DNA of 34,916 nt from the NCBI GenBank assembly GCA_017619355.1, contig JAFZSO010000024.1, positions 1-34,916 of the forward strand, in the 5' to 3' direction. A program made the position numbers and the translations under genes. The notes below the pieces were generated by a model. The model was given only the letters and a program-made list of their open reading frames with translations, searched no databases and was not told the DNA's origin. This DNA is from Muribaculaceae bacterium. GTDB taxonomy: Bacteria; Bacteroidota; Bacteroidia; Bacteroidales; Muribaculaceae. Numbering within the stretch: the first letter of the stretch is position 1; every line of letters begins with the position of its first letter. Shown here in pieces: positions 15,785 to 23,641 of this stretch.

Positions 15785-16801
15785 ATGAAAAAGTTTCAAT
15801 TACTACTGATTTTTGCCCTTGCTGGCGTGACAGGCGCCTGGGCGGCTTCGGCATCCTTCACGGCTGCCAGCATTACTATTGGTGACCACACCGAGAACCT
15901 GCCTGCCTCGGGCATGAGCATGGTTGTGCTTGAGGAACCCATGGAGAGCTTCATTCTTGATGGTTTCCAAACCACTGTGAGCGGCACTGCCGATAATGTG
16001 AAAATGGTGGGCACTATGTACAAGGAAGGAAACACGCCCAGCGAGTGGCGCGACATTCCTGCTGGCAACAATGGCGGTAGCGTATGGGGCGTTTCAGGGC
16101 TCAATTTCGACATTCTTGAAGGAGAGTCAGCAGGCAAGACCTTCATTTTCGAGTTTTACTTTGAGGGAACCGACAAGGCGGGCCAGTCGTTCTACTACAA
16201 CAATGGAAGTCAAAACTACAAGGTGAAGTTCACCAAGGCCGAAGGCTCGGGTAACCAGCCAGTGCAATTCACCGAAGCCTCTCTGACCCTGACTCTTGAC
16301 AACAACAACACCTTGCAGTACACCTTCCCCGACGAGAATAGTCGCGACCCGTGGGACCAGCCTGGAGAACTCTCCAGCCTGCGCATCGATGGCTTCTCGC
16401 TGCAGGTAGTGCGCGAGAGCGGCGTGAAACTGGAAGACGTTTCGGTGCAGTACAAGGTCTATGAGCAGGGCTCTGACAGCAACTGGAACGGCATTCAGTA
16501 TGCCAGTCAGGAGGATGTGGGTGACAAGTACCACAAGCACTTCTGGAATGACCATGCCTATGTGGAAATCGACACCAGCAACCTGACTGAGGGCAAGACC
16601 TATATGCTCGAGATCATGTTCCAGCTGATTGACGACGAGGGTGACTACTACATCTTCGGCCGCAACAGCGATGCCATGAAGTTTAACTTCTCCAAGAAGG
16701 CTGAGGAGCAGTTCGACCGCTACGATGTGAACCACGACGGCAAGGTGAACGTTTCAGACGTCACCGCCCTCATCAACCGCATCCTGGGCATCATCCACTA
16801 A
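15785..16801 (+). CDS. Secreted two-domain beta protein with C-terminal dockerin-like repeat
   Basis: 338 residues with a signal peptide (hydrophobic 5-19, cleavage probably after AWA at 20). Two homologous beta-rich domains follow. Domain 1 (about 24-160) and domain 2 (about 168-310) share FTxAS(I/L)T(I/L), (I/R)(L/I)DGF, an acidic Trp-containing strand (SEWRDIP / SNWNGIQ) and a final strand ending in VKFTK / FNFSK. The end is a single Ca-binding dockerin/EF-hand-like repeat, YDVNHDGKVNVSDV then TALINRILG. Such lone C-terminal repeats are frequent on Bacteroidales exported proteins. No ligand or enzyme motif is recognised. An alternative start two codons earlier (15779) is equally possible. 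Transcription appears monocistronic, ending at a strong terminator. Confidence 0.75.
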   Translation: MKKFQLLLIFALAGVTGAWAASASFTAASITIGDHTENLPASGMSMVVLEEPMESFILDGFQTTVSGTADNVKMVGTMYKEGNTPSEWRDIPAGNNGGSVWGVSGLNFDILEGESAGKTFIFEFYFEGTDKAGQSFYYNNGSQNYKVKFTKAEGSGNQPVQFTEASLTLTLDNNNTLQYTFPDENSRDPWDQPGELSSLRIDGFSLQVVRESGVKLEDVSVQYKVYEQGSDSNWNGIQYASQEDVGDKYHKHFWNDHAYVEIDTSNLTEGKTYMLEIMFQLIDDEGDYYIFGRNSDAMKFNFSKKAEEQFDRYDVNHDGKVNVSDVTALINRILGIIH

Positions 16802-16827
16802 TCCGCTATTGCTAAGTCAATAAGCAT

Positions 16828-16870
16828 AAAAAATGGAGGGGAGTCACAGCATTGCTCCCCTCCTTTGTTT
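16828..16870. terminator. Bidirectional terminator between the dockerin protein and the sirtuin gene
   Basis: A perfect 9-bp stem GGAGGGGAG/CTCCCCTCC (16835-16843 and 16855-16863) has an 11-nt loop. It has TTTGTTT on the plus side and AAAAAAT on the other, which is a T-run for the minus strand. It fits the convergent genes on both sides. Confidence 0.9.
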
Positions 16871-16887
16871 CTCAAACTCACAGAGGC

Positions 16888-17601
16888 CTACTTGGTGAGG
16901 AGGGCGATGAGGTCGGCGACGCCCTCTGTGGCCTTCTTGGGGATGACGTGCACACGGCTTGGCACAGCGGCGGGTCGCGGATCGATGTAGTAGATCTCGG
17001 CACTGGCGGGCGCATACTGCAGCAGAGCGGCTGCGGGATACACCACCAGCGAGGTGCCTATCACCACAAAGATGTCGGCCTTCTGCGTCAGCTGCACGGC
17101 AGGTTCAAAGTTGGGCACCGCCTCGCCAAAGAACACGATGTGCGGACGCACGGGGTCGCCATAGGGGTCGCGCGTGTCGACCGTGGTGGTCAATCCCTTG
17201 TCGGTGAGCTGGTCGCAGGGCAGCTGATACACGCGGTCGGCGCGGCGCATGGAGCGCACCTTCATCAGTTCGCCATGCAGGTGCAGCACATTCTTCGACC
17301 CGGCACGCTCGTGCAGGTCATCCACATTCTGCGTGATCACATTCACATTGAAGAATTTCTCCAGTTCCACCAGCCCTTTGTGAGCAGCATTAGGCATCAC
17401 CCCTTCGGCCATTTTGGTGCGCAGATTGCTGTAGAACTGATGAATGAGCACAGGATCTTCGGCAAAACCCTCGGCGCTTGCCACTTGCATCACAGGGTAG
17501 TTATCCCACAGGCCGCCTGCATCGCGATAGGTCATCATTCCACTCTCGGCACTGATTCCAGCGCCCGTCGATATCACCAGATTTTTCTTATTTACATCCA
17601 T
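16888..17601 (-). CDS. NAD-dependent protein deacylase, Sir2 family
   Basis: Removes acyl groups from lysines using NAD+. The 237 residues contain STGAGISAESG (11-21), YRDAGGLW, TQNVDDLHERAG (90-101), the catalytic H109 in LHLHGEL and the NAD-binding GTSL near 190. The Zn-binding cysteines of many sirtuins are absent, which I recall as common in Bacteroidota members. The Tyr/Arg pair that gives class III enzymes (E. coli CobB Y92/R95) their succinyl-lysine specificity is only half kept: Y57 is present but the Arg position is L60, with Arg displaced to 61. Acyl preference is therefore uncertain. The start at 17601 is chosen because the upstream in-frame ATG at 17631 falls in the -7 box. Confidence 0.9.
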   Translation of the reverse strand: MDVNKKNLVISTGAGISAESGMMTYRDAGGLWDNYPVMQVASAEGFAEDPVLIHQFYSNLRTKMAEGVMPNAAHKGLVELEKFFNVNVITQNVDDLHERAGSKNVLHLHGELMKVRSMRRADRVYQLPCDQLTDKGLTTTVDTRDPYGDPVRPHIVFFGEAVPNFEPAVQLTQKADIFVVIGTSLVVYPAAALLQYAPASAEIYYIDPRPAAVPSRVHVIPKKATEGVADLIALLTK

Positions 17602-17628
17602 AGCAGTAGAATTTTTGTAATTAGTGAA

Positions 17629-17660
17629 CAAATTTAATCTTTTTTATTCAAAAACTCAAG
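17629..17660 (-). promoter_or_regulatory. Promoter of the sirtuin gene
   Basis: On the minus strand CTTG (17660-17657), a 20-bp spacer and TAAATTTG (17636-17629). The -33 box has one mismatch. It lies 27 bp from the chosen ATG. Confidence 0.65.
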
Positions 17661-17680
17661 GATAAGAATATAAATAAATA

Positions 17681-17688
17681 TAACTTTG
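17681..17688 (+). promoter_or_regulatory. -7 box for the FKBP-ruvB-flippase operon
   Basis: TAACTTTG matches TAnnTTTG and lies 54 bp before the first FKBP start at 17743. It also shows that the in-frame extension starting at 17686 is not translated. No clear -33 box. Confidence 0.6.
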
Positions 17689-17742
17689 CACCGATTTTTG
17701 AATTACAACAATAATACTCAACATAAAAACGATTTTGCAGTG

Positions 17743-18417
17743 ATGAAAAAATGCATGATTCTCCTCGCGGTTACCTTATGGGTATTCTGCTCCCAAGCAC
17801 AAGAAAATCAAAACAATAACAACAATAATATGGACAAATTAAGTTATGCACTGGGCCTGAGCATGGGCCAGAACTTTAAGGGTAGTGGCGTGGCTAAACT
17901 GAACATTGACGATTTTGCCGATGCACTGCGCGCCGTCTACGAAGGCACTGAGAAGAAAATGAGCTACGATGAAGCCAAGCAGGTGGTGACCGAATTCTTC
18001 ACCAACCTCGAGGCCGAGGCTCGCAACAACAACGAGCGTCTGGGCAAGGAATTCCTTGAGCAGAACGCCAAGCAAGAGGGCGTGAAAGTGACCGCCAGCG
18101 GTCTGCAGTACCAGGTGGTGACTGAAGGCACCGGTCCCAAACCCGGACCGAACGATGTGGTTACCGTGCACTACACTGGCCGCCTGATCGACGGCACCGT
18201 GTTCGACAGCTCGGTTGAGCGCGGCGAGCCCGCCACCTTCGCTGTGGGTCAAGTGATTCCTGGCTGGGTCGAAGGTCTGCAGATGATGAACGAAGGCTCG
18301 GCATGGCGCCTGTTCATTCCCGCCGAACTCGCCTATGGTTCGCGTGGCACTGGCCCCATTCAGCCCAACTCCACACTCATCTTCGACGTGCAGCTCATCA
18401 AAGTGACTAAGAAATAA
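17743..18417 (+). CDS. Periplasmic FKBP-type peptidyl-prolyl isomerase, FkpA/Mip-like
   Basis: Folding helper that isomerises Xaa-Pro bonds in exported proteins. It has 224 residues. The signal peptide is expected to be cleaved at CSQA|QEN (after A19), leaving an N-terminal Gln, and a short poly-Asn linker follows. The N-terminal helical FKBP_N dimerisation domain (about 30-105) precedes the FKBP domain (about 118-222). The latter keeps all usual pocket residues: Tyr in VHYTG, FD in TVFDSS, Phe in PATFAV, VIPGW, LAYG and LIFDVQ. It is thus the one canonical enzyme of the four-member cluster. It is the first gene of the operon and is followed after 42 bp by a lipoprotein paralogue. Confidence 0.93.
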   Translation: MKKCMILLAVTLWVFCSQAQENQNNNNNNMDKLSYALGLSMGQNFKGSGVAKLNIDDFADALRAVYEGTEKKMSYDEAKQVVTEFFTNLEAEARNNNERLGKEFLEQNAKQEGVKVTASGLQYQVVTEGTGPKPGPNDVVTVHYTGRLIDGTVFDSSVERGEPATFAVGQVIPGWVEGLQMMNEGSAWRLFIPAELAYGSRGTGPIQPNSTLIFDVQLIKVTKK

Positions 18418-18459
18418 TAAAAGCATAAAAAAACAACATTTTAGAACACACAAACAACA

Positions 18460-19380
18460 ATGAAAAAGTATTTTTCAATCGTTTTGGCAGCTGTGGTAGT
18501 GGGCACCATGCTCTTCAGCTGCAACAAGAAGGGTGGCAACGGAACCACTCCTCTCGAAGACTCAATAGCTCAAATTTTCGGTAAAGGTTTCGGCACCTTC
18601 ATCAAGCAGCAGGCCACTGAGAACCCTCAGGCAAAGAATGACTTCGATGCCAATGCTTTCTTGAAAGGCGTGAGAACCGTGCTCGACTGCGATACCTCCG
18701 ATGTTGAATTCCTGAACGGTCTGCAGGCTGGTCAGCAAATCTTTGGTCAGATTATGCAGATGGAGATGCAAGAAGGTGTGAAACTCGACAGGGATGTTGT
18801 TTACAAGCACATCGAGAAGGCCCTGACCTCCAAAGAAAAAGTGGATGTCGCTGAACTGCAGAACCTCAGCAAGCAAATGGAAGCCATGATTGAGGTGGCA
18901 CGCAAGCAGACGCTCGCCCGCACTCTCAAGGAAGGCGAAGACTTCATCGCCGAGCAGATGAAGGCCGACAAGGAACTGAAGCAGACCAAGAACGGAATCG
19001 TTTACAAAATCACCAAGAAAGGTAACGGCGAGAACTTCAAGCAGGACGATGATGTGATGGTGAAGTACAAAGGCTCGCACATCGACGGTTCGGTATTCGA
19101 CGAGGCCAAGAAGGCCGTCCCCATGGTGGTGTCGGAAGAAGCACTCATCCCTGGCTTCGTTGAGATTCTCAAGCTCATGAGCCCGGGTGCCAAGGCACAT
19201 GTCATCATTCCCGCCCGCCTTGCCTATGGCGAAATGGGCAGCATCGACCGCATGAGCGGCGTTCGCAGCATCAAGGGTAACGAGACGCTCGTCTTCGACA
19301 TCGAGACTGGCAATGTCGCCACTGAGGCCGACCTGAAGGCAGCCGACCATAGCGTCAAGGCTTACAATCAGGGCCGATAA
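18460..19380 (+). CDS. FKBP-type peptidyl-prolyl isomerase lipoprotein, variant pocket (a)
   Basis: 306 residues with a lipoprotein signal (lipobox LFSC, C21). A helical N-terminal region (about 30-180) is followed by an FKBP domain (about 185-292). The domain keeps Tyr (VKYKG), FD (SVFDEA), LAYG and LVFDIE, but the Phe of the pocket wall becomes Met/Val (VPMVVS), the floor Trp is Phe (IPGF), and the loop after AYG is longer (DRMSGVRSIKGNE) without the usual IPxN. Activity may be reduced or chaperone-like. It closely resembles the protein at 20016, from which it is separated by a shorter FKBP, so a tandem duplication is likely. Confidence 0.9.
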   Translation: MKKYFSIVLAAVVVGTMLFSCNKKGGNGTTPLEDSIAQIFGKGFGTFIKQQATENPQAKNDFDANAFLKGVRTVLDCDTSDVEFLNGLQAGQQIFGQIMQMEMQEGVKLDRDVVYKHIEKALTSKEKVDVAELQNLSKQMEAMIEVARKQTLARTLKEGEDFIAEQMKADKELKQTKNGIVYKITKKGNGENFKQDDDVMVKYKGSHIDGSVFDEAKKAVPMVVSEEALIPGFVEILKLMSPGAKAHVIIPARLAYGEMGSIDRMSGVRSIKGNETLVFDIETGNVATEADLKAADHSVKAYNQGR

Positions 19381-19399
19381 TCCCATTATCAAAATACAC

Positions 19400-19426
19400 G
19401 GAGAGGGTGCCAACCACACCCTCTCC
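19400..19426 (+). other. Strong intra-operon hairpin
   Basis: A perfect 10-bp stem GGAGAGGGTG/CACCCTCTCC with a 7-nt loop lies 20 bp after the second FKBP stop and 28 bp before the third start. There is no T-run, so it is more likely an RNA-processing or stability element, or a weak attenuator, than a full terminator. Confidence 0.55.
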
Positions 19427-19454
19427 CTTATTCATCAATCACAACTCACTCATT

Positions 19455-19991
19455 ATGAAAACCATCACATTCCTCTCATTAGCTGCCTGCGCATCGCTCT
19501 TCATGGCCAGTTGCGGCAACAGCAACAAGGTCGACGAAAAGGCCGCTCAGGAGCTGAATGCTCAAATCGACGCCATGAACGAGGCAGGCCAGAAGGTGGC
19601 AAAGGAAAACGCCGAGAAGGGCGCAAAGTTCATCGAGGAGCAAATGAAGGCCGACCCCGAGCTCAAGAAGACCGCCAGCGGACTGGTCTACAAGATCATC
19701 ACTCCTGGCGAGGGTAAGCAGTTCACTGAGTCCGACAATGTCACGGTGCACTACACCGGCAAGCACATCGACGGCTCAACCTTCGACAGCTCGGTCGACC
19801 GTGGCGAACCCGCCACCTTCCCCGTCACCGGCGTGGTGCCCGGCTTCAAGGAGATGCTCATGATGATGCGTCCCGGAGCCAAGGCTCACTGCATCATCCC
19901 CGGCAACTTGGGCTATGGCGAGCAGGGCAATCAGACGATAGGCCCCAACGAGGTGCTCGTGTTCGACATCGAGGCTATAGGTTTAGGTTAA
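19455..19991 (+). CDS. FKBP-type peptidyl-prolyl isomerase lipoprotein, short form
   Basis: 178 residues with a lipoprotein signal (lipobox MASC, C20). A short helical linker (about 25-75) replaces the large N-terminal domain of its neighbours. The FKBP domain (about 80-177) is nearly canonical: VHYTG, TFDSS, PATFPV, VVPGF (Trp to Phe), GYG and VFDIE. The ATG at 19455 is chosen because it starts the signal peptide; the frame is open upstream to 19407 across the hairpin. It is probably anchored on the periplasmic side of a membrane and active on secreted or outer-membrane proteins. Confidence 0.92.
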   Translation: MKTITFLSLAACASLFMASCGNSNKVDEKAAQELNAQIDAMNEAGQKVAKENAEKGAKFIEEQMKADPELKKTASGLVYKIITPGEGKQFTESDNVTVHYTGKHIDGSTFDSSVDRGEPATFPVTGVVPGFKEMLMMMRPGAKAHCIIPGNLGYGEQGNQTIGPNEVLVFDIEAIGLG

Positions 19992-20015
19992 TAATCAAAA
20001 CAATTCAAATTCATC

Positions 20016-20933
20016 ATGAACAAGATATTACTGATGCTCGGCGTGAGTGCCGCTCTCATGACATTCAACGCCTGCAGCAACCAAGAGAAGAAGGCTGACA
20101 CCGAGAAAGTCAAAGACTTTCCTGCAGTTACCATCACTGCTACTGAAGACAGCATGAGCCAGATGTATGGAAAGGGATTCGGTACCTTCCTCGCCGGTCA
20201 ACTCCAGAGTTCGCCCGAAGCAATGAAGAACTTCGACAAGGAGTCGTTTGTCAAGGGACTGGAACTGGTGCTCAAGTGCGACACCTCGAAGGTCGACAAC
20301 AACTTCCTGGGCGGCATTCAGCAAGGCTTTGTCTTGCTCCAGCAGCTCTCGGAGCTGGAGATGGCCAACGATGTTACCTTCGACCGCAAGAAAGTGGTCG
20401 AGAGCCTGCTCAAGGCCATCGACACCAAGGAAATGCCTGCCGAGGCTGAAATCACCAAGATGCAGCAAACCTTCGCCAAGCAACTGGAGGCCGCCAAGGC
20501 CGCCAGCCTGAGCAAGCACCTTGAGGCAGGCAAGAAGTTTGTCGCCGACAAGCTTGCTGCCGACAAGAATCTCAAGAAGACTGCCAGCGGACTCATCTAC
20601 AAGATCACCAAGCAGGGTGCAGGCCAGAACTTCAAGCACAACGACAATGTGACCGTGAAGTACAAGGGCATGCATGTCGATGGTTCGGTATTTGACCAGG
20701 ACACCAAGGGCACTCCCATGAAGATTAACGAGCAGACGCTCATCGCAGGTTTCGTGGAGCTGCTCCAGCTCATGAGTCCCGGTGCCAAGGCCTATGCCAT
20801 CATCCCTGCCGACATCGCCTACGGGTCCGATGGCTCGGTCGACCAGTTCCACAGGAAGAGCATCAAGGGCAACGAGACCCTCGTGTTTGAAGTGGAGACT
20901 GTGGGACTTGCCAAAGACGAAGAGGCAAAGTAA
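20016..20933 (+). CDS. FKBP-type peptidyl-prolyl isomerase lipoprotein, variant pocket (b)
   Basis: 305 residues, the same architecture as the protein at 18460: lipobox FNAC (C20), a long helical N-terminal region with the shared YGKGFGTF motif, then a C-terminal FKBP domain. Shared deviations from a canonical pocket are Met in place of Phe (TPMKIN), IAGF in place of the Trp-bearing VIPGW, and an extended loop (VDQFHRKSIKGNE). FKBP residues kept are VKYKG, SVFDQ, IAYG and LVFEVE. It ends 41 bp before ruvB. The paralogous pair suggests a specialised substrate class, not identified here. Confidence 0.9.
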   Translation: MNKILLMLGVSAALMTFNACSNQEKKADTEKVKDFPAVTITATEDSMSQMYGKGFGTFLAGQLQSSPEAMKNFDKESFVKGLELVLKCDTSKVDNNFLGGIQQGFVLLQQLSELEMANDVTFDRKKVVESLLKAIDTKEMPAEAEITKMQQTFAKQLEAAKAASLSKHLEAGKKFVADKLAADKNLKKTASGLIYKITKQGAGQNFKHNDNVTVKYKGMHVDGSVFDQDTKGTPMKINEQTLIAGFVELLQLMSPGAKAYAIIPADIAYGSDGSVDQFHRKSIKGNETLVFEVETVGLAKDEEAK

Positions 20934-20974
20934 CACACGAAGTATAAACTCAGTAACTTAATTCCCCTTTTTCC

Positions 20975-22009
20975 ATGGAAGAAGAATTCAACATCCACAA
21001 CGAGCGGCTGCGCACCGACCAGGACTTCGAGAAGGCCCTGCGCCCCGTGCGTTTCGAGGACTTTGCAGGTCAAGACAAGATTATCGACAACCTGCGGGTG
21101 TTTGTCGCCGCTGCGCGCATGCGTGGTGAAGCCCTCGACCACACCCTGTTCCACGGTCCTCCGGGACTGGGAAAGACCACGCTGAGCAACATCATTGCCA
21201 ACGAGTTGGGCGTGGGCTTCAAGGTGACATCGGGCCCCGTGCTCGACAAGCCCGGCGACCTGGCTGGCATCCTCACCTCGCTCGAGGAGAACGATGTGCT
21301 CTTCATCGACGAGATTCACCGCCTCAGCCCCATTGTGGAGGAATACCTCTACAGCGCCATGGAAGACTACCGCATCGACATCATGATCGACAAGGGCCCG
21401 GGCGCACGCTCGGTGCAGCTCACCCTGGCCCCGTTTACCCTCATCGGCGCCACCACACGCAGCGGCCTGCTCACCTCGCCGTTGCGTGCCCGCTTCAGCA
21501 TCAACTGCCACCTCGAGTACTATGGCCACGAGGTGCTGGAGGGCATCGTGAAGCGCTCGGCAAGGCTGCTCCACATCCCTATCACCGACGAGGCTGCCCT
21601 CGAGATTGCCCTGCGCAGCCGTGGCACGCCACGCATCGCCAACTCGCTGTTGCGCCGTGTGCGCGACTTCGCCCAGGTGAAGGGCAGTGGCAACATCGAC
21701 ACCGCCATTGCCCGCTATGCCCTCGAGGCCCTCAACATCGACAAGTATGGTCTCGACGAGATCGACAACAAGATTCTGCTCACCATCATCGAGAAGTTCA
21801 ACGGCGGTCCCGTGGGCATTTCCACCATTGCCACCGCCTTGAGCGAAGATGCCGGCACCGTCGAGGAGGTCTATGAGCCTTACCTCATCAAGGAGGGCTT
21901 CATCAAGCGCACCCCCCGTGGCCGTGAGGTGACCGAGCTTGCCTACAGGCACCTGCACCGCCACCGCCCCTACGAGAGCGGTTCCTTGTTCACTAACGAC
22001 GACCAGTAA
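20975..22009 (+). CDS. ruvB: Holliday junction branch migration helicase RuvB
   Basis: AAA+ motor that, with RuvA, drives branch migration in recombinational repair. The 344 residues match the family length. Walker A is GPPGLGKTT (61-69), Walker B is LFIDEIH (D112-E113), and sensor and arginine-finger segments are in [17 protein letters not shown]. The winged-helix DNA-binding domain occupies the C-terminal third (about 265-335, with [12 protein letters not shown] and [15 protein letters not shown]). It is internal to the FKBP-flippase operon, 18 bp before the flippase gene. The ruvB-flippase neighbourhood is one I recall from Bacteroidales genomes. Confidence 0.97.
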   Translation: MEEEFNIHNERLRTDQDFEKALRPVRFEDFAGQDKIIDNLRVFVAAARMRGEALDHTLFHGPPGLGKTTLSNIIANELGVGFKVTSGPVLDKPGDLAGILTSLEENDVLFIDEIHRLSPIVEEYLYSAMEDYRIDIMIDKGPGARSVQLTLAPFTLIGATTRSGLLTSPLRARFSINCHLEYYGHEVLEGIVKRSARLLHIPITDEAALEIALRSRGTPRIANSLLRRVRDFAQVKGSGNIDTAIARYALEALNIDKYGLDEIDNKILLTIIEKFNGGPVGISTIATALSEDAGTVEEVYEPYLIKEGFIKRTPRGREVTELAYRHLHRHRPYESGSLFTNDDQ

Positions 22010-22027
22010 CCCAAGCACGCAACCACT

Positions 22028-23527
22028 ATGGCAACCAATCTCAAGTCGCTGGCTAAAGACACCGCCATCTATGGCGTGAGCAGCATTTTCGGGCGTTTCC
22101 TGAACTACTTGCTCGTGCCACTCTACACCCAGACGCTTTCGGCCGCCTCGGGTGGCTACGGTGTGATTACCAATGTTTACGCCTGGACGGCGCTCATCCT
22201 GGTCATCCTCACCTTTGGCATGGAGACCACCTTCTTCCGCTTTGCCAACAAGAGCGAGGAGAACCCCCGCACGGTCTATTCCACCACCCTCATTGCCGTG
22301 GCTTGCGTGGCCGTGGCATTTGTGGTGGCCGTGGTGGGCTTCCTGCCCCTCATCGCCCCAGCTATGGGCTATGCCGACCATCCGCAGTACATCGCCGTGA
22401 TGGCAGTGGTGGTGGCGCTCGACGCCATTCAGGCCATCCCCTTTGCCTATCTGCGTTACAACAAGCAGCCCATCAAGTTTGCTGCCCTCAAGCTGCTCTT
22501 CATCGGGCTCAATATCCTGCTCAACCTGCTCTACTTCGTGGTGTTGCCGGCCCTCTACAAGTCGCACCCCGATGTCATAGGCAAAATCTACGACCCCAGC
22601 GTGGGTGCGGGCTATGCCTTCTACCTGAATCTGGTGTGCACGGCCTTCATCACCCTGTTTTTCCGCAAGGAGCTCTTCGGCATCAAGTATGTGTTCGACA
22701 AGCCGCTGCTCAAGCGCATGCTGCGCTACAGCTGGCCCATACTGGTGCTGGGCATCGCCGGCATCCTGAACCAGACTGCCGACAAGATTCTCTTCCCCTT
22801 CATCTACGAGGCTGCCGACCAGAAGACCCAGCTGGGCATCTATGGTGCCGCCGCCAAGATTGCCATGATCATGGCGCTCATCACCCAGGCCTTCCGCTAT
22901 GCCTACGAACCCTTCGTCTTCGGCAAGAGCGAGGACAAGGACAACAAGGAGACCTATGCCAAGGCCATGAAATACTTCATCATCTTCACGCTGCTGGCTT
23001 TCCTCGCCGTGATTGCCTGGATGGAGTTTCTCAAGTACATCATCGCGCGCGACTATTGGGATGGATTGCAAGTCGTTCCCATTGTCATGGCAGCCGAGAT
23101 CATGATGGGCATCTACTTCAACCTCTCGTTCTGGTACAAGCTCATCGACCGCACCATCTGGGGCGCCATTTTCTCGGGCATTGGCTGCGGAGTGCTCATA
23201 CTGGTCAATGTGCTCTTTGTGCCCAAGTATGGCTACATTGCCTGTGCCTGGGGTGGTTTTGCTGGCTATGGTACCGCCATGCTGCTCAGCTACTTCGTGG
23301 GGCAGAAGTATTACCCCATTGCCTATCCCCTCAAGCAAATCGGCATCTATGTCATGCTGGCGGCTGCGCTCTTTGCCACCATGGTGCTGGTGCCCACGCA
23401 GGGCATGTGGCTCACCACCCTCTATCGCACTGCGCTCCTGCTCGTGTTCTGTGCCTTCATGTTCCGCACCGAGCACATGGGCAAGGCCATGAAGAAACTG
23501 CCTGTCGTGGGCCGATTCTTCAGGTAG
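22028..23527 (+). CDS. Polysaccharide/lipid-linked oligosaccharide flippase (Wzx/MATE-like)
   Basis: 499-residue multispanning membrane protein with about 14 hydrophobic helices. The N-terminus (IYGVSSIFGRFLNYLLVPLYT) and the following SAASGGYGVITNVYAW are typical of the polysaccharide-biosynthesis branch of the MOP exporter superfamily. A cytoplasmic basic end lies after helix 14. It probably moves a lipid-linked glycan across the inner membrane for LPS or capsule, but the substrate cannot be read from sequence and no glycan cluster surrounds it. It is the last gene of the operon starting at 17743; the following 80 bp hold an AAGTTTTTTT run but no clear stem. Confidence 0.9.
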   Translation: MATNLKSLAKDTAIYGVSSIFGRFLNYLLVPLYTQTLSAASGGYGVITNVYAWTALILVILTFGMETTFFRFANKSEENPRTVYSTTLIAVACVAVAFVVAVVGFLPLIAPAMGYADHPQYIAVMAVVVALDAIQAIPFAYLRYNKQPIKFAALKLLFIGLNILLNLLYFVVLPALYKSHPDVIGKIYDPSVGAGYAFYLNLVCTAFITLFFRKELFGIKYVFDKPLLKRMLRYSWPILVLGIAGILNQTADKILFPFIYEAADQKTQLGIYGAAAKIAMIMALITQAFRYAYEPFVFGKSEDKDNKETYAKAMKYFIIFTLLAFLAVIAWMEFLKYIIARDYWDGLQVVPIVMAAEIMMGIYFNLSFWYKLIDRTIWGAIFSGIGCGVLILVNVLFVPKYGYIACAWGGFAGYGTAMLLSYFVGQKYYPIAYPLKQIGIYVMLAAALFATMVLVPTQGMWLTTLYRTALLLVFCAFMFRTEHMGKAMKKLPVVGRFFR

Positions 23528-23609
23528 CTGCTGGCTTGCGGCCGCTCCTTATTAAGTTTTTTTCACCACATTTATAAGTTTGCTCCGCCGCATTATAGAA
23601 GATTATTCT

Positions 23610-23617
23610 TAACTTTG
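23610..23617 (+). promoter_or_regulatory. -7 box for the GH25 gene
   Basis: TAACTTTG matches TAnnTTTG. It overlaps the first in-frame alternative start (TTG at 23615), so translation must begin further downstream. It supports the GTG at 23642. A TTTG at 23579-23582 is too far (27-bp spacer). Confidence 0.6.
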
Positions 23618-23641
23618 TGCGTTCTTTTGAATATTTTGACA

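Noticed and set aside
17602-17631. Longer N-terminus for the sirtuin
   Set aside because: The upstream ATG lies within the predicted -7 box, and the extra ten residues precede the normal family start.
20819-23476. 885-codon open frame opposite ruvB and the flippase
   Set aside because: It runs across two well-supported genes in antisense and shows the same His/Gly/Asp-rich shadow composition.
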